A DNA stretch of 64,000 nt, from assembly GCA_903813345.2 (NCBI GenBank), contig CAIIXF020000007.1, positions 15,794,714-15,858,713 on the forward strand, given 5' to 3'. Position 1 is the stretch's first letter, and each line of letters opens with the position of its first letter. A program made the position numbers and the translations under genes. The notes beneath the pieces were generated by a model that saw only the letters and a list, made by a program, of their open reading frames with translations, was not told where the DNA came from and did not search any database. Positions 24,001-37,900 of the stretch are shown piece after piece. The DNA is from Owenia fusiformis (taxonomy: Eukaryota > Annelida > Polychaeta > Sabellida > Oweniidae).

Positions 24001-26249
24001 AGCAAATTGAAAAAAGACCTTTTTGACCTTGAGGAGGTCATTGATGGTCAAATATTTTTTTGACTTTGAGAATGTCATCGAAGGTCAAACCTATAGTCAG
24101 ATTTGAACTTTTGAGAACTTTTAGATGATTTTGAAAAAAAATTGGTCAATGAAGCAAGTTGAAAAAAGACCTTTTTGAACTTTTTTTACTTTGAGAAGGT
24201 CAATGAAGGTCAAATCTAAAGTCAGATTTGAACTTCTGATAACTTGTAGATGATTTTGAAAAAAAATTGGTCAATTTGAAGCAAGTTGAAAAAAGACATT
24301 TTTGACATTTTTCTGACCTTGAGAAGGTCAATGAAGGTCAATTCTCAAATCTAAGGTCAGATTTGAACTTCTGATATTTTGTAGATGATTTTGAAAAAAT
24401 GTCAATTTGAAGTTGAAAAAAGACCTTTTTGACCTTTTTTGACCTTGAAAACTTCAACGAAGGTCACATCTTAAATATGAAGTCAGATTTGAACTTCTGA
24501 AGTCAGTTTAAACGGTATTTGTTAAGTTATTGGAAGTTTTAAGAATTGTTACAGATGCCAACCACCAACTGCCAATCGCCAACCACCGTCACAAAAAACG
24601 GAGACCATGACAATATGTCACCACTTTTTGGTGGTGACTTAATAATTCAATTTTAACATATAATACTGATATTGCTTAGTGAGTGACATTTGACTTTCAA
24701 TTAGATTATTTAGCATTCAATTAATATTGTATAACTTTATCATTTGAATGCAGTTCGATGTAAATTGTTTTAATACTCAGATTTAATTTAACTCTAAAAT
24801 CAATCTGTGAAAACAATACTTACCTCCCAAGTTAATGCTGTGGTGACATCTTTAGCAGCCCCACACAACCTGCAGAAGAAAGTTACAAAATATGAGATCA
24901 CAACTTAAAGCCAAGTGAAGCTATAGGACCAGACAATAGCAAAAATAGTAACATTCCTGAAGTTTGCACAAACTGTCTCTCTTTTCGTCCCTGCTTCCTA
25001 TAGCCATGTACAACCTTACATGAGAAATGAATAATGAAGATCAAGCTGATGCAATATTCTTTGCTTTCTCAAAGGCTTCTGATAGTCTCCCACGGAGATG
25101 GCTACAATATAAACTTGAGTTTCATGGTGTCAGAGGTTCTACTCATGCTTGGATCAAGGAAATCGTCATAGACAACACATTGTAGTCCCTATGGCGAAAA
25201 GGCAAAATTTGCCCCAGTGACATCAGAGGTACCTAAATGGACAGTTTTGGGAGCATTGTGTACCTTGCATTAATAAATGATCTGCCAGAAGCTGTTTCTT
25301 CTAAAAAGTGCTTACCATAAATAAATGACACCTGAATTTTCTGTCCCCATTTCCGGACCATGGTGATTTGAGACTTCATACTTTCCAATGATGTCTAGAT
25401 ACACATCCCTTAAGTTTTCTCTTGAAAATTCTCTTCTTTCAACATGGGAAATCCTCACTTCAGCAAATCCAGGTGTCATTTATTTATGGTGAGCACTGTA
25501 CCAACTAGTTCAACAAGTTAAACCTAGTCTGGGCCTTATTTCTTATCTGACATTTCGTGTGGCCCGCCCTAGGTTTAACATCCGTGCCTATTCGGCCCTT
25601 GATGCAAATTTTTTTAATGATGGCCTATGGCAGCGCATAGAATTCAATGCGCGTTTTACTAATAACTGATAGTGAGAATTTGCAACCAATGAAAGCATAG
25701 CACGGAAGTTAAACCCAACCACGGCAACAAGAACACTCAGATTATAAATGAAAGCCGTGGAATTGGGTTTAACTTGTTGAACTATGTACCAACCTCCTCT
25801 GCACACTCACTTTCATGTCAAGTCTCTGGGTCCGCATGTGCCTGTAGATCTAGAATCTAACCTTTTTAAGCCAGTTTTAGGCTAGGCAAAATATTTGAAA
25901 ATTTGTTCAATAAATGAAGAATCAAAAACTTTGAAAAGATTGAAACAAAATCTTGAAAATGTTTTCTAATTTGCCGCCAAAATGACGTTTTCCTGATTTC
26001 TCATTACCACTGACAGATAGGTACTCACCTGGTAAATAAATCACTGAGTTCAATTAATTCAATTGACGGCATCACTAAAGATTCACCGCAATGTCCAACA
26101 TATATGAATCTAGCGAGAGTTTTTGAACTTTTTGAATTTTCTTTTGACATTGACCTTTGACATTTCAAAGGAAGTTGGTAAAAAATCTCAAGGCGCGATA
26201 GAACATAATTTAGATTTACTATAGAAAAATCAAAAGTTTGGCATCTCAT
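15035..26249 (-). CDS. ZWILCH: ZWILCH kinetochore protein, 16 coding exons, 663 aa
   Basis: Zwilch belongs to the ROD-ZW10-Zwilch complex, which brings dynein-Spindly and Mad1-Mad2 to unattached kinetochores. Exons in transcript order: 26249-26029, 24869-24824, 23724-23626, 22223-22009, 21525-21344, 20108-20032, 19522-19361, 19189-19118, 18988-18895, 18690-18547, 18222-18143, 17865-17709, 17318-17153, 16354-16259, 15907-15789, 15096-15035. All junctions are GT-AG and in phase. Recognisable blocks are NPLPLWVVCDGREPECIAYM, SLYKELTILQGFYQGL, the strongly conserved LRQDYISIFVGKELAMMNNL, NDVHPKHIFRVPI and FWQAEI near the C-terminus. Slightly longer than human Zwilch (about 590 aa), mostly in the linker encoded at 22009-22223. 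Exon 1 has a second intact copy at 27052-27272. Confidence 0.88.
20167..20330. repeat. GGTTTCACT repeat, copy 1
   Basis: Begins GGTTTCACTCGAATTTCTC, continues ACAACAGGCTAAATAAATG and AAATCATAAATTTAACATGG, and ends GCTGCTAATGCAACC. It matches the copy at 29208-29330. The GGGTTTCA/TGAAACCC ends of copy 2 suggest a short DNA element. Located in ZWILCH intron 5. Confidence 0.6.
20412..21212 (-). repeat. TTATCCCATCGAA element, copy 2 (inverted)
   Basis: Reads in reverse relative to the copies at 11667 and 43878: it begins AACCAGAACAACGGCAACGC and ends CGTTCGATGGGATAA. It has a few ~130-bp units with ATGGCGGCCATTTT palindromes. Located in ZWILCH intron 5. Confidence 0.8.
21627..21792. mobile_element. 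CAGGCCC-TAGCCAGG MITE
   Basis: 166 bp with ends CAGGCCCATAGCCAGG and CCTGGCTACGGGCCTG (inverted, one mismatch), G-run and C-rich subterminal segments (GTGAACCCCCTGG), and a central TTTTTGGACCAAAA palindrome. A decayed relative without the left end lies at about 23185-23302. Located in ZWILCH intron 4. Confidence 0.75.
22224..23625. other. ZWILCH intron 3
   Basis: Contains a 14-bp perfect inverted repeat GGCCCCCACGTGAT (22572-22585) / ATCACGTGGGGGCC (22749-22762) with several TGACGT words between the arms. It may be a small element or a structured region. The decayed relative of the 21627 MITE lies at about 23185-23302. Nothing else is seen. Confidence 0.4.
23753..24641 (-). repeat. GTCACCACC-ended element with ~120-bp array of AGGTCA direct repeats
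   Basis: Ends are GTCACCACCTAG near 23780 and GTCACCACTTTTTGGTGGTG near 24617-24637. The middle carries about five tandem ~120-bp units with GATTTGAACTTCTGAGAACT, TGTAGATGATTTTGAAAAA and GAGAAGGTCAATGAAGGTCA. Perfect AGGTCA-(4 nt)-AGGTCA repeats sit at 24197-24212 and 24325-24340; a one-mismatch version lies at 24035-24050. Located in ZWILCH intron 2. The same family lies at 37499-38014 and, reduced, at 8617-8774. Confidence 0.8.
24920..25305 (+). pseudogene. Decayed reverse-transcriptase fragment
   Basis: Broken frames resemble the LINE RT at 1455: ADAIFFAFSKASDS (compare FDFSRAFDS), a KLEFHGVRGSTHAWIKEI-like segment, and ALINDLPEAVSS (compare INDLPE). Several frameshifts and a stop are present. 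A non-LTR retrotransposon relic in ZWILCH intron 1, bounded on its right by the MITE at 25308. Confidence 0.65.
25308..25496. mobile_element. 189-bp MITE with ~27-bp terminal inverted repeats
   Basis: The left end reads GTGCTTACCATAAATAAATG and the right end, inverted, GTGCTCACCATAAATAAATG; pairing continues through ACACCTG with one mismatch over 27 bp. The interior is non-coding. It abuts the next MITE. Confidence 0.8.
25506..25784. mobile_element. MITE with 9-bp target duplication (Mutator-like size)
   Basis: Ends TAGTTCAACAAGTTAAACC and GGTTTAACTTGTTGAACTA are perfect inverses over 19 bp. Identical TGTACCAAC flanks lie at 25497-25505 and 25785-25793. A 9-bp duplication suggests the Mutator superfamily, but 8 bp (hAT) is possible if the terminal base is assigned differently. 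Confidence 0.8.
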
Positions 26250-26950
26250 ACATAGTGCAAATCGATCTATCCTATTGAATCAAATGTTACATCAAAGAAA
26301 TAGCACTTGTATAATTAGCTAAGAGGGATATTTATTTTTCAAATATTAGTCCGCATAAGTTCTACTTTCTTTTTCCGCCATTTTATTTGCTGAGAGGTCG
26401 TCGCATAAAGTCTGACGAAAAATATGGTAATTTATCCTATATAATGTGTCTAAGATTAAAATTTGTGTTTCATATCAACGCCGCATATCCTTATCTATAT
26501 GTCTTACCTAAATTAGGAAGCTTGTTTTCACTTTTTACTGTACTATTTGGTGCCGAATATTTATCTCATCATGTAGGCCCATGTGAGGCACGTGGCACGC
26601 ACTTTCAAATATTGCAACCGATTGTTAGGTCCGAACCTGACACTCCTTGATTGCTCATGTCAACCCTCTCACAGTCCATATTCAACAATCATAACAGATA
26701 GAATAGCCTTTCAGATTTTCAACAGAATATTATTGAGTAAGGCGTATTGAAAATTACCCTCCCCATTTGAACAAGTGAAGATGAGAATTTTGGATCTAAA
26801 AACGAGGCAAACTTTTTATGTGTAAAATAGATCTAGTCTAACCCAGTCATTGGAATTCACAGTACGCGACCAAAAAATCTCTTAGTGTGGAATATATAAT
26901 CAGTTGATGATATCACTTTGCTCAGTCAGAAAGATTCATCTAATTTATCA
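25931..26950. repeat. Tandem duplication, copy A (shared ZWILCH/RPL4 promoter and both exon 1s)
   Basis: About 1,020 bp, repeated at an offset of 1,023 bp as 26954-27975. The copies differ by only a few substitutions (for example TTTTGACATT versus TTTCGACATT) and a small indel near the right end. This copy carries the ZWILCH exon 1 joined above (26029-26249) and an intact-looking RPL4 exon 1 with ATG at 26424-26426 followed by GTAATT. Confidence 0.95.
26250..26426. promoter_or_regulatory. Bidirectional ZWILCH/RPL4 promoter, copy A
   Basis: The interval between the ZWILCH start codon (minus) and the upstream RPL4 exon 1 copy (plus) is only ~120 bp to the RPL4 pyrimidine tract CTTTTTCC (26369-26376). 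Such a TOP motif marks the transcription start of ribosomal-protein genes. No TATA box is seen. Confidence 0.65.
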
Positions 26951-27051
26951 TTATTGAAAAGATTGAAACAAAATCTTGAAAATGTTTTCTAATTTGCCGC
27001 CAAAATGACGTTTTCCTGATTTCTCATTACCACTGACAGATAGGTACTCAC

Positions 27052-27272
27052 CTGGTAAATAAATCACTGAGTTCAATTAATTCAATTGACGGCATCACTA
27101 AAGATTCACCGCAATGTCCAACATATATGAATCTAGCGAGAGTTTTTGAACTTTTTGAATTTTCTTTCGACATTGACCTTTGACATTTCAAAGGAAGTTG
27201 GTAAAAAATCTCAAGGCGCGATAGAACATAATTTAGATTTACTATAGAAAAATCAAAAGTTTGGCATCTCAT
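27052..27272 (-). other. ZWILCH: Duplicate ZWILCH exon 1 (copy B)
   Basis: Encodes the same 73 residues as 26029-26249, starting MRCQTFDFSIVNL, with the ATG and GTGAGT donor preserved. If transcribed, it could splice to the exon at 24869 while skipping copy A, giving the same protein from a second promoter. Confidence 0.7.
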
Positions 27273-27446
27273 ACATAGTGCAAATCGATCTATCCTATTG
27301 AATCAAATGTTACATCAAAGAAATAGCACTTGTATAATTAGCTAAGAGGGATATTTATTTTTCAAATATTAGTCCGCATAGGTTCTACTTTCTTTTTCCG
27401 CCATTTTATTTGCTGAGAGGTCGTCGCATAAAGTCTGACGAAAAAT

Positions 27447-27449
<3 letters not shown>
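27273..27449 (+). promoter_or_regulatory. RPL4: RPL4 promoter, TOP start site and exon 1 (copy B)
   Basis: The pyrimidine tract CTTTTTCCGCC starts at 27392 and matches a 5'-terminal oligopyrimidine start. Exon 1 then runs to ATG at 27447-27449, directly followed by the donor GTAATT. Ending exon 1 exactly at the ATG is common in ribosomal-protein genes. Confidence 0.75.
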
Positions 27450-31848
<4,399 letters not shown>

Positions 31849-31854
<6 letters not shown>

Positions 31855-31896
31855 ACAATCACCTGATTGGGCAAATAAACAATCACCTGATTGGGC
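31849..31896 (+). repeat. 24-bp tandem duplication over the RPL4 stop and 3' UTR
   Basis: AAATAAACAATCACCTGATT occurs twice at 24-bp spacing. The first copy includes the RPL4 stop codon, so the TAA lies within AATAAA, and the poly(A)-like hexamer is duplicated. Confidence 0.8.
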
Positions 31897-31961
31897 CACT
31901 GCAAACATGGACAATTTTGAATTTCATGTTAAATTGAATACAGCAGTTGGTTATGAATAAA

Positions 31962-32999
31962 AAAACAGTTCAGAGGAATATAATATTTTTATTTTTTGAT
32001 TGGTGAAACAGGAAGCAAGGTTTACCGATTTATATCTTCAGTAATGGGTGGATCCACTGACCAAACACATTTATTGACTCCACATTCACATAGCTAGGCC
32101 ATATGTGTCCAATTCAAGTCAATCGGAACACGGTATTTCACAACTGGCTTCTGTTACATAACCAATAATGAACTCTGGTCACTTGTTAAACGTCTCCTTG
32201 CAAAAACGTTCATTGAAAATATGCTCTTATAGTGATTTAGTATCTTTTAGTATACACGAGTAGGTGGTATAAAATATATTGATATGTATTTTCAAACCAA
32301 TTGTGCTGAAGAGTGATCAGATGCAAGTACGTTGAAAAATTGCTACTTAATTGATGTCACTTGCAGAAACCTTAGATTACAATGGCCGTACCATATCAAC
32401 ACCCTATGCTAAATTAATGAGGTTAAAAAGACCGATCAAGGATTTTGGACCCTAGCGTGGAGATTGACTGGCCGGTGGTCGGTCTTTTCCATGCACCCCT
32501 AAGTTGAACGCCACATTTTTTTATTACACAACTCACTTTAATCTACCGCCAATTAGAAGAGATGCATGTTGACAACAATTTCATCATCACTTATTAAAAG
32601 GAGCGTAAAAAGACTACATCAGACGTCCAGCATATAAATACAAGTAACGCATGTAACTTTAATAAAGTCAACATATTTTCGCAGAATAGGAATATCAAGT
32701 TCAGTTTTCCGTTATGATTTAAAATAGTTTGTCAAACATTCACCATTGGAAAGCTTATCTTGCGTATTAAATAAAAACTTGTCTCCGAGATCGTTGACTG
32801 TAACAAATGATAGGTGGTAACATGTATGCATGTGAACTCATCTAGTTAGATTCATGGATTCATGTAAACTTACTACAAATGATTGATCAATTCAATAATG
32901 AATATGTGTCAACTATTGCCAGAGGTCAAAATGACTTGTTAGTTGTCACAGTTGCAGAGGAAATGTGTGGATTTGAACATTTCTTCAAATGTCACAGTT
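31962..32999. other. Gene-free stretch between RPL4 and the foldback elements
   Basis: No exon, RNA gene or delimitable repeat is seen here. Confidence 0.4.
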
Positions 33000-33512
33000 C
33001 CACAATTGTCCACAACTAGTTACTTTGACGGAATGTCAACGTAACAAAATGGATGAACTTCCTGGTAACAAGTTTTTTGTTTTCTCGATTTAAACCTACT
33101 TATAAGTCAAGTTGCAGATAATAATTTGGCACAAAGCTTGAAAATATAGTCTTTCTTTAATAAGTTTCTTCGATTTTGGAATTTGTTTTGTTACTGAAGT
33201 TGCAATTCATATATTTAGTTCCTTGATTTTGTTACTTTGACGAAAGTCCATTAAATTAATAATGTATGTTACTTTGACGACTTACGTCAATGTTACAAAG
33301 GCGATGGTCTAAATGTATAAATTACAGCTTTATTTAAAATCAAATTCCAAACCGAAAGCATTTCTAAAAGCTATATTGTTTAACTTTGTGCCAAATGATA
33401 ATCCGCAACTTGACTTGTAAGTAGATTTAAATCGAGAAAACAAAAACACGTATTCAGGAAATTCATCCATTTTGTTACATTGACGAAGTAACTAGTTGTG
33501 GAACAGTAAATG
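33000..33512. repeat. Foldback element containing GTTACTTTGACG motifs
   Basis: The left arm begins AGTTCCACAATTGTCCACAA, then CTAGTTACTTTGACG, AACAAAATGGATGAA and TTTTCTCGATTTAAA. The right arm (about 33260-33510) repeats these in inverse order, ending CGAAGTAACTAGTTGTGGAAC. Arms are ~240 bp at perhaps 80-85% identity. Confidence 0.75.
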
Positions 33513-33894
33513 TGCTTCTCTGCTGGCTATCCTTTATGCTTGTTAAATCAAACAGATGTATACATCCTCTGAAAAATCAATTATTTATGAGTCAACACAC
33601 GTAGTCCATCTTTGAGACCAGTGGCCTTGTATATTTCTGAGTAACGTTAGTAACAACTTACCATCTTGACAATGAGAGCCAATGGCCTTAAACAAGGAAG
33701 GCAGTACGACTTCTTTTAGCCTAAAAGACGACGGTGTGATTTTTAAACAGGAAGATATTCAGTTCTGCATCATGGTTTTGAAATTTTAATGGTTTCCTTA
33801 TTGTAGTCGCCTGTTTTTAGGTAGCAATAATGGCCAATGATATTTCATTGAATCCAATATATACATGGTGTACATCTTTCAGTTAAACCATGGG

Positions 33895-34362
33895 CTTTCA
33901 ATTACCTCATACCCACCTACCCAAGTACGTGGGACATGATACAGTCTTTGAAGGGTTCAATTCAAAAGATCTTAGTTTATGATGAATTATAGATGCATTT
34001 TTAACGACCCTTGATCAGTTGATAGCAAGTTGCTACTGACTACATCCCAGCTGGGTTCGATTCCCGAATCGAATTTAGCACACTTTCTTTCAATTTCTTT
34101 ATCTAGCTTGTTGGACCTATGCTCGCGGTCGTTAGTTATTTATTCCCCTGGGGCGCCCTCGGGGCTCTCGGGTCATAACACATTAAAATGCATCCATATG
34201 CCTTTATTTATGGATCTGTCATATGTCTAGTCATAAAATGAAGCCGGAATTGTATAAATGTTAATAATTTGAGCTATTTTGAGATTTAATAATCTTTAAA
34301 ATTGAACCCTACAATGACTATCATGTTCCACGTAAGTGGGTATGAGGTAGGAGGTGTTTTAT
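33895..34362. repeat. Inverted-repeat element interrupted by a SINE
   Basis: The left end reads TACCTCATACCCACCTACCC, then ACGTGGGACATGAT and GGGTTCAATT. The right end carries AATTGAACCC, ATCATGTTCCACGT and GTGGGTATGAGGTAG in inverse order. The tRNA-like SINE at 33999-34205 sits between the arms. Confidence 0.7.
33999..34205 (+). mobile_element. tRNA-derived SINE, copy 1
   Basis: A tRNA-like head has a perfect pol III B box GGTTCGATTCC (34054-34064). It is followed by a body with CACACTTTCTTTCAATTTC, TATCTAGCTTGTTGGA and GGGGCTCTCGGGTCATAACA. The body matches the element at 52733-52900. The head no longer folds as a functional tRNA. Confidence 0.65.
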
Positions 34363-34367
34363 ACAAA

Positions 34368-34541
34368 GCCCGGTGTAAAAGAAATTATGGTCCCCTGGGG
34401 ATTATGGTCCCCTTTCTTAAAGGCCCTTACTGGCCCTGATTGTGGATACGATAATAAGGGAGAGTTGTATTTAGGTCACCATATAAATCAATGGAAAGTA
34501 GGACCATAATTTGATAGGACCTCCTACCCTTTTACACCGGC
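34368..34541. mobile_element. GCCGGTGTAAAAG MITE
   Basis: 174 bp with inverted ends GCCCGGTGTAAAAG and CTTTTACACCGGC (one extra C at left). ATTATGGTCC near the left end and GGACCATAAT near the right are also inverted. Non-coding. Confidence 0.75.
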
Positions 34542-34794
34542 ATAAGCAATTTTGAATTTTACAAAAATTTATTCTTCCCGTATGTGTACCTGAAAACTTG
34601 ATTGCATAGGAATCAAATTAGGGTACCATTATAATTTCTGAACGTGTGGATATACGTGTCTATAATTTATATAAGAGAAATAATCCCGCGAAAATAATAT
34701 AGGAAATACCCCAGAGATATCAAATTTATGTGCCAGGTGTCGTTCGGTTTTTATCGAGATTAGGGAAAAATTGACGCTCGTAAATTTCTTGAAG

Positions 34795-34928
34795 AGAAGG
34801 GACCAATCAAAATAGATTTTAGTTATGCTGCTCAGTTTTGACCAATCAAATTAGTTGAGACATAATTGTCAGGCGCTATCTTCAATATCTCGAAAAATCC
34901 ATTTTTATTCTATTCTTTACCTTATAAC
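34795..34928 (+). promoter_or_regulatory. PSMC3IP upstream region with two CCAAT-type boxes
   Basis: GACCAATCAAA occurs at 34801 and GACCAATCAAAT at 34839, 90-130 bp upstream of the PSMC3IP start codon. They resemble NF-Y sites. No TATA box is evident. Confidence 0.4.
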
Positions 34929-37900
34929 ATGAGTAAAGCTCAAGAAAAGAATGGTATGTAGCTATTATAATCATCATAGACGTATTGCAGATTATAGTAC
35001 CAGTGAGAAAATATTTTGAATTCCCAAGTGACAAATAGGCTCGATCGATGTACAGTTTGGAACACAGGCTCTACAGTGGGGATCATAAAGAATTGCAAAA
35101 GCTATGAAAATTACATGCTATCGCACATGTAATAAATTCTTACCTCAGTGTATTCAGTGCTCTATTTTCTCCGTCTTAGTAAGTCCAAATATAGTGGAAT
35201 TTGTGTCCCTAATGACAAATAAGAACTTCAAAAGTTGAATATTGGATATTCACATGTTATGCCGACTCTTCAAATGTTGAGGTGATTTTGTCGCCCAATT
35301 GCGCCGGAACGGAGGATTGGCTCCCAGAATGCAACATGACACGTGCCAGCTTTCAAAATGCTGTTCCGCCATTTTGAAACCTGTCATGAGTAAATACGGT
35401 TAACTGATGTTGCATTCTGGGAGTCAACCGTCCTTGGATAACAAACATGGCGATTCATGAAAACATTCATTCGATTTGGTAGGGATTTATCCATTATTTG
35501 CAGGTATGAAGCTTTGGATTCCTTTATTGTGCTACTTTAGTGAACGGGAATTATTTTTCTACCGCTTGGGAGAGTTTGAGACACGAAACTTGGAAATTAG
35601 CTCATTGTGACAACTTGTGAACGTTGAGTTTTATTTTTGTCCCCCACTGGAAATGACAGGTGGATTTGCTGAGGGTGTCGACTCTTGGCTTGCAATCGAA
35701 GATACCTCAGGAAAAGCTTGAGATTGCCGAAGATTTTATTTGCAAACGAAGTTGGCCGAAGGTACATCTCTAATTGGTCAAAAAGAGAGGCTCGGCATTC
35801 TCCATCAGATTGAATCGGCAAAATTCGATTGTATGGCCTGCCTTTGGGTGTATGGCTTACCTTCGGCTGCATGGCTTACCTTCGGCTTAGCCTTTCCCAA
35901 TGGCCATGATGATATCTAGGGACATCTTGAAGTCTACTTCGGCTGCATGGCCCAACCTCGATTGAACATAATGTTGAATGGAAAAGATGCTGTCCCATTT
36001 GCTGAAGTGAGGATTTCCCATGTTAAAAATAAGAGAATTTTCAAGAGGCCATACATCAGTGGATGAGATTATACAAAATGTAAAAATATACACATTTAAG
36101 GGGATATGTATCGAGACAATATTAGAAACTATTGGCTTTCAGACGACCATGGTTAGGAAATGGTGATAGAAAATCCACCTGTTATTTATTTATGTTCCAA
36201 ACTGTAGTACAATGGGAACATAAAGAATTACAAAAGCTAAGAAAATTACATGCATTGCTGTCACACATGTAATAAATTCTTACCTCAGTGTATTCAGTGC
36301 TCTATTTTCTCCGTCCTAGTAAGTCCAGATATAGTGGAATTTGTGTCCATAATGACAAATAAGAACTTAAAAATTTGAAGTGGATATTCACATGTTATGC
36401 CAACTCTTCAAATGTTGGAGCTCAATTACGCTGCAATGTGGATTGGCTCCCAGAATGCAACATGACACGTGCCAGCTTTCACAATGCCGTTCTGCCATTT
36501 TGAAATCTGTCACGAGTTCATATATGTAAATAAGGTTAACTGATGTTGCATTCTGGGAGTCAATAAAATCACCAAATCTCTCCAAAATCTTCTCCAAAGT
36601 GTTTCTGAAACGTGTAAATCGTTAAGATCATCAACCTCAGTTAGAGTCATTCTAATTGAAGCCATTTTCTTTCAAATTCTCTTATATTGCAGGTGTTTGG
36701 GCATTTATTTGTGTTTTTTTACGATCATTGTTTTATTAGTTTGCATGGCGAAAGTTTTGGAATCAAGATTCAGCTTAGTCTTTAGCTGAAATCTGAGGTT
36801 TGTCGAAAACGAAAGAATTTTGGCAACCATCTTGAATGACGCTAACTGCAGTTAGAGTCATCCAACTATGGAACAGTGATTTACATGACCAGGATCACAA
36901 TGTACATGGTCATAATGACCCTCAACATGATGAAATAACTTTTCAGCCCTCTAAAATGTGTCTGAAAAATAGCTAAAAGTAGGCGCGCTTAGGAAAGGTC
37001 ACAACAGAATAGCTGAAGATTTAGCTGAAATCGGATGTTTGTCGAAAACGAAAGAATTTCGGATCTATCTTGGATGACGCTACTGCACTTAGAGTCATCC
37101 AGCTGTGGAACAGTGTAAATGACATGTGGTACTAATTAAACTGACTGGAGGTCAAAACAGAACTCTGTTATCTTGGTTCAAAAATTGTTTAAAATCCAGC
37201 ATGGTTTTGTCACTTTTTGTTTTGTCATTTCCTGTGAAGTACCACGGCACCTTAAAAAAAGTGGTTTCAGTCAGGGTTATCAACATTTTAGATTCAACTT
37301 GCCAATACTTTTCCCTGGGCCTATGGTCCAGGTCAGCAGTCTAAGCAGAGTCAGTTTCATTTCAGTAGCACAAGAACCTGCATCAAATGACAGCCACCAA
37401 TAGATGTCAGGTGTTGATTGCATTGCAGATTCAAATTTCATTTGTTTACTAGTAACGTAGTGTAATCTGGTGATGATGAATTCAATGTACTTTATTATGT
37501 CACCACCAAAAAGTGGTGACATATTGTTATGGTCTCTGTTTTTTTTTTCGGTGGTTGGCGATCAGCGATTGGTGTCTGTAACAAATTCTTACAACTTCAA
37601 ATAACTTAACAAATACTGTTTAGACTCACTCCAATTTTTTTCAAAATCATCTACAAGTTATCAGAGGTTCAAATCTGAGTTGAGATTTGACCTTCTCAAC
37701 GTCAAAAAAGGTTCAAAACGTCTTTTTTCAACATGCTTCAAATTGACAAATTTTCTTTTTCAAAATCATCTACACGTTCTCAAAAGTTCAAATCTGTCTA
37801 TAGATTTGACCTTCAATGACATTCTCAAGGTCAAAAATGATTTGACCTTTAATGACCTTTTCAAGGTCAAAGGGTCTTTTTTAATCTTGCTTCAAATTGA

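Noticed and set aside
26387-26650. 87-codon plus-strand frame, repeated identically at 27410-27673
   Set aside because: It starts at TTG, not ATG. It overlaps RPL4 exon 1 and intron 1 in both duplicate units; identity between copies reflects the recent duplication, not coding constraint.
33052-33067. ATGGATGAACTTCCTG|GTAACA as first exon of PSMC3IP
   Set aside because: Phase would fit, but it lies in the arm of a foldback element that repeats the same sequence in inverse at about 33460. The exon at 34929 starts MSK like known HOP2 proteins and has a better donor.
35453-35480. ATGGCGATTCATG as start of a gene or PSMC3IP exon 1
   Set aside because: The following donor leaves the wrong phase for exon 2, and the frame has no recognisable content.
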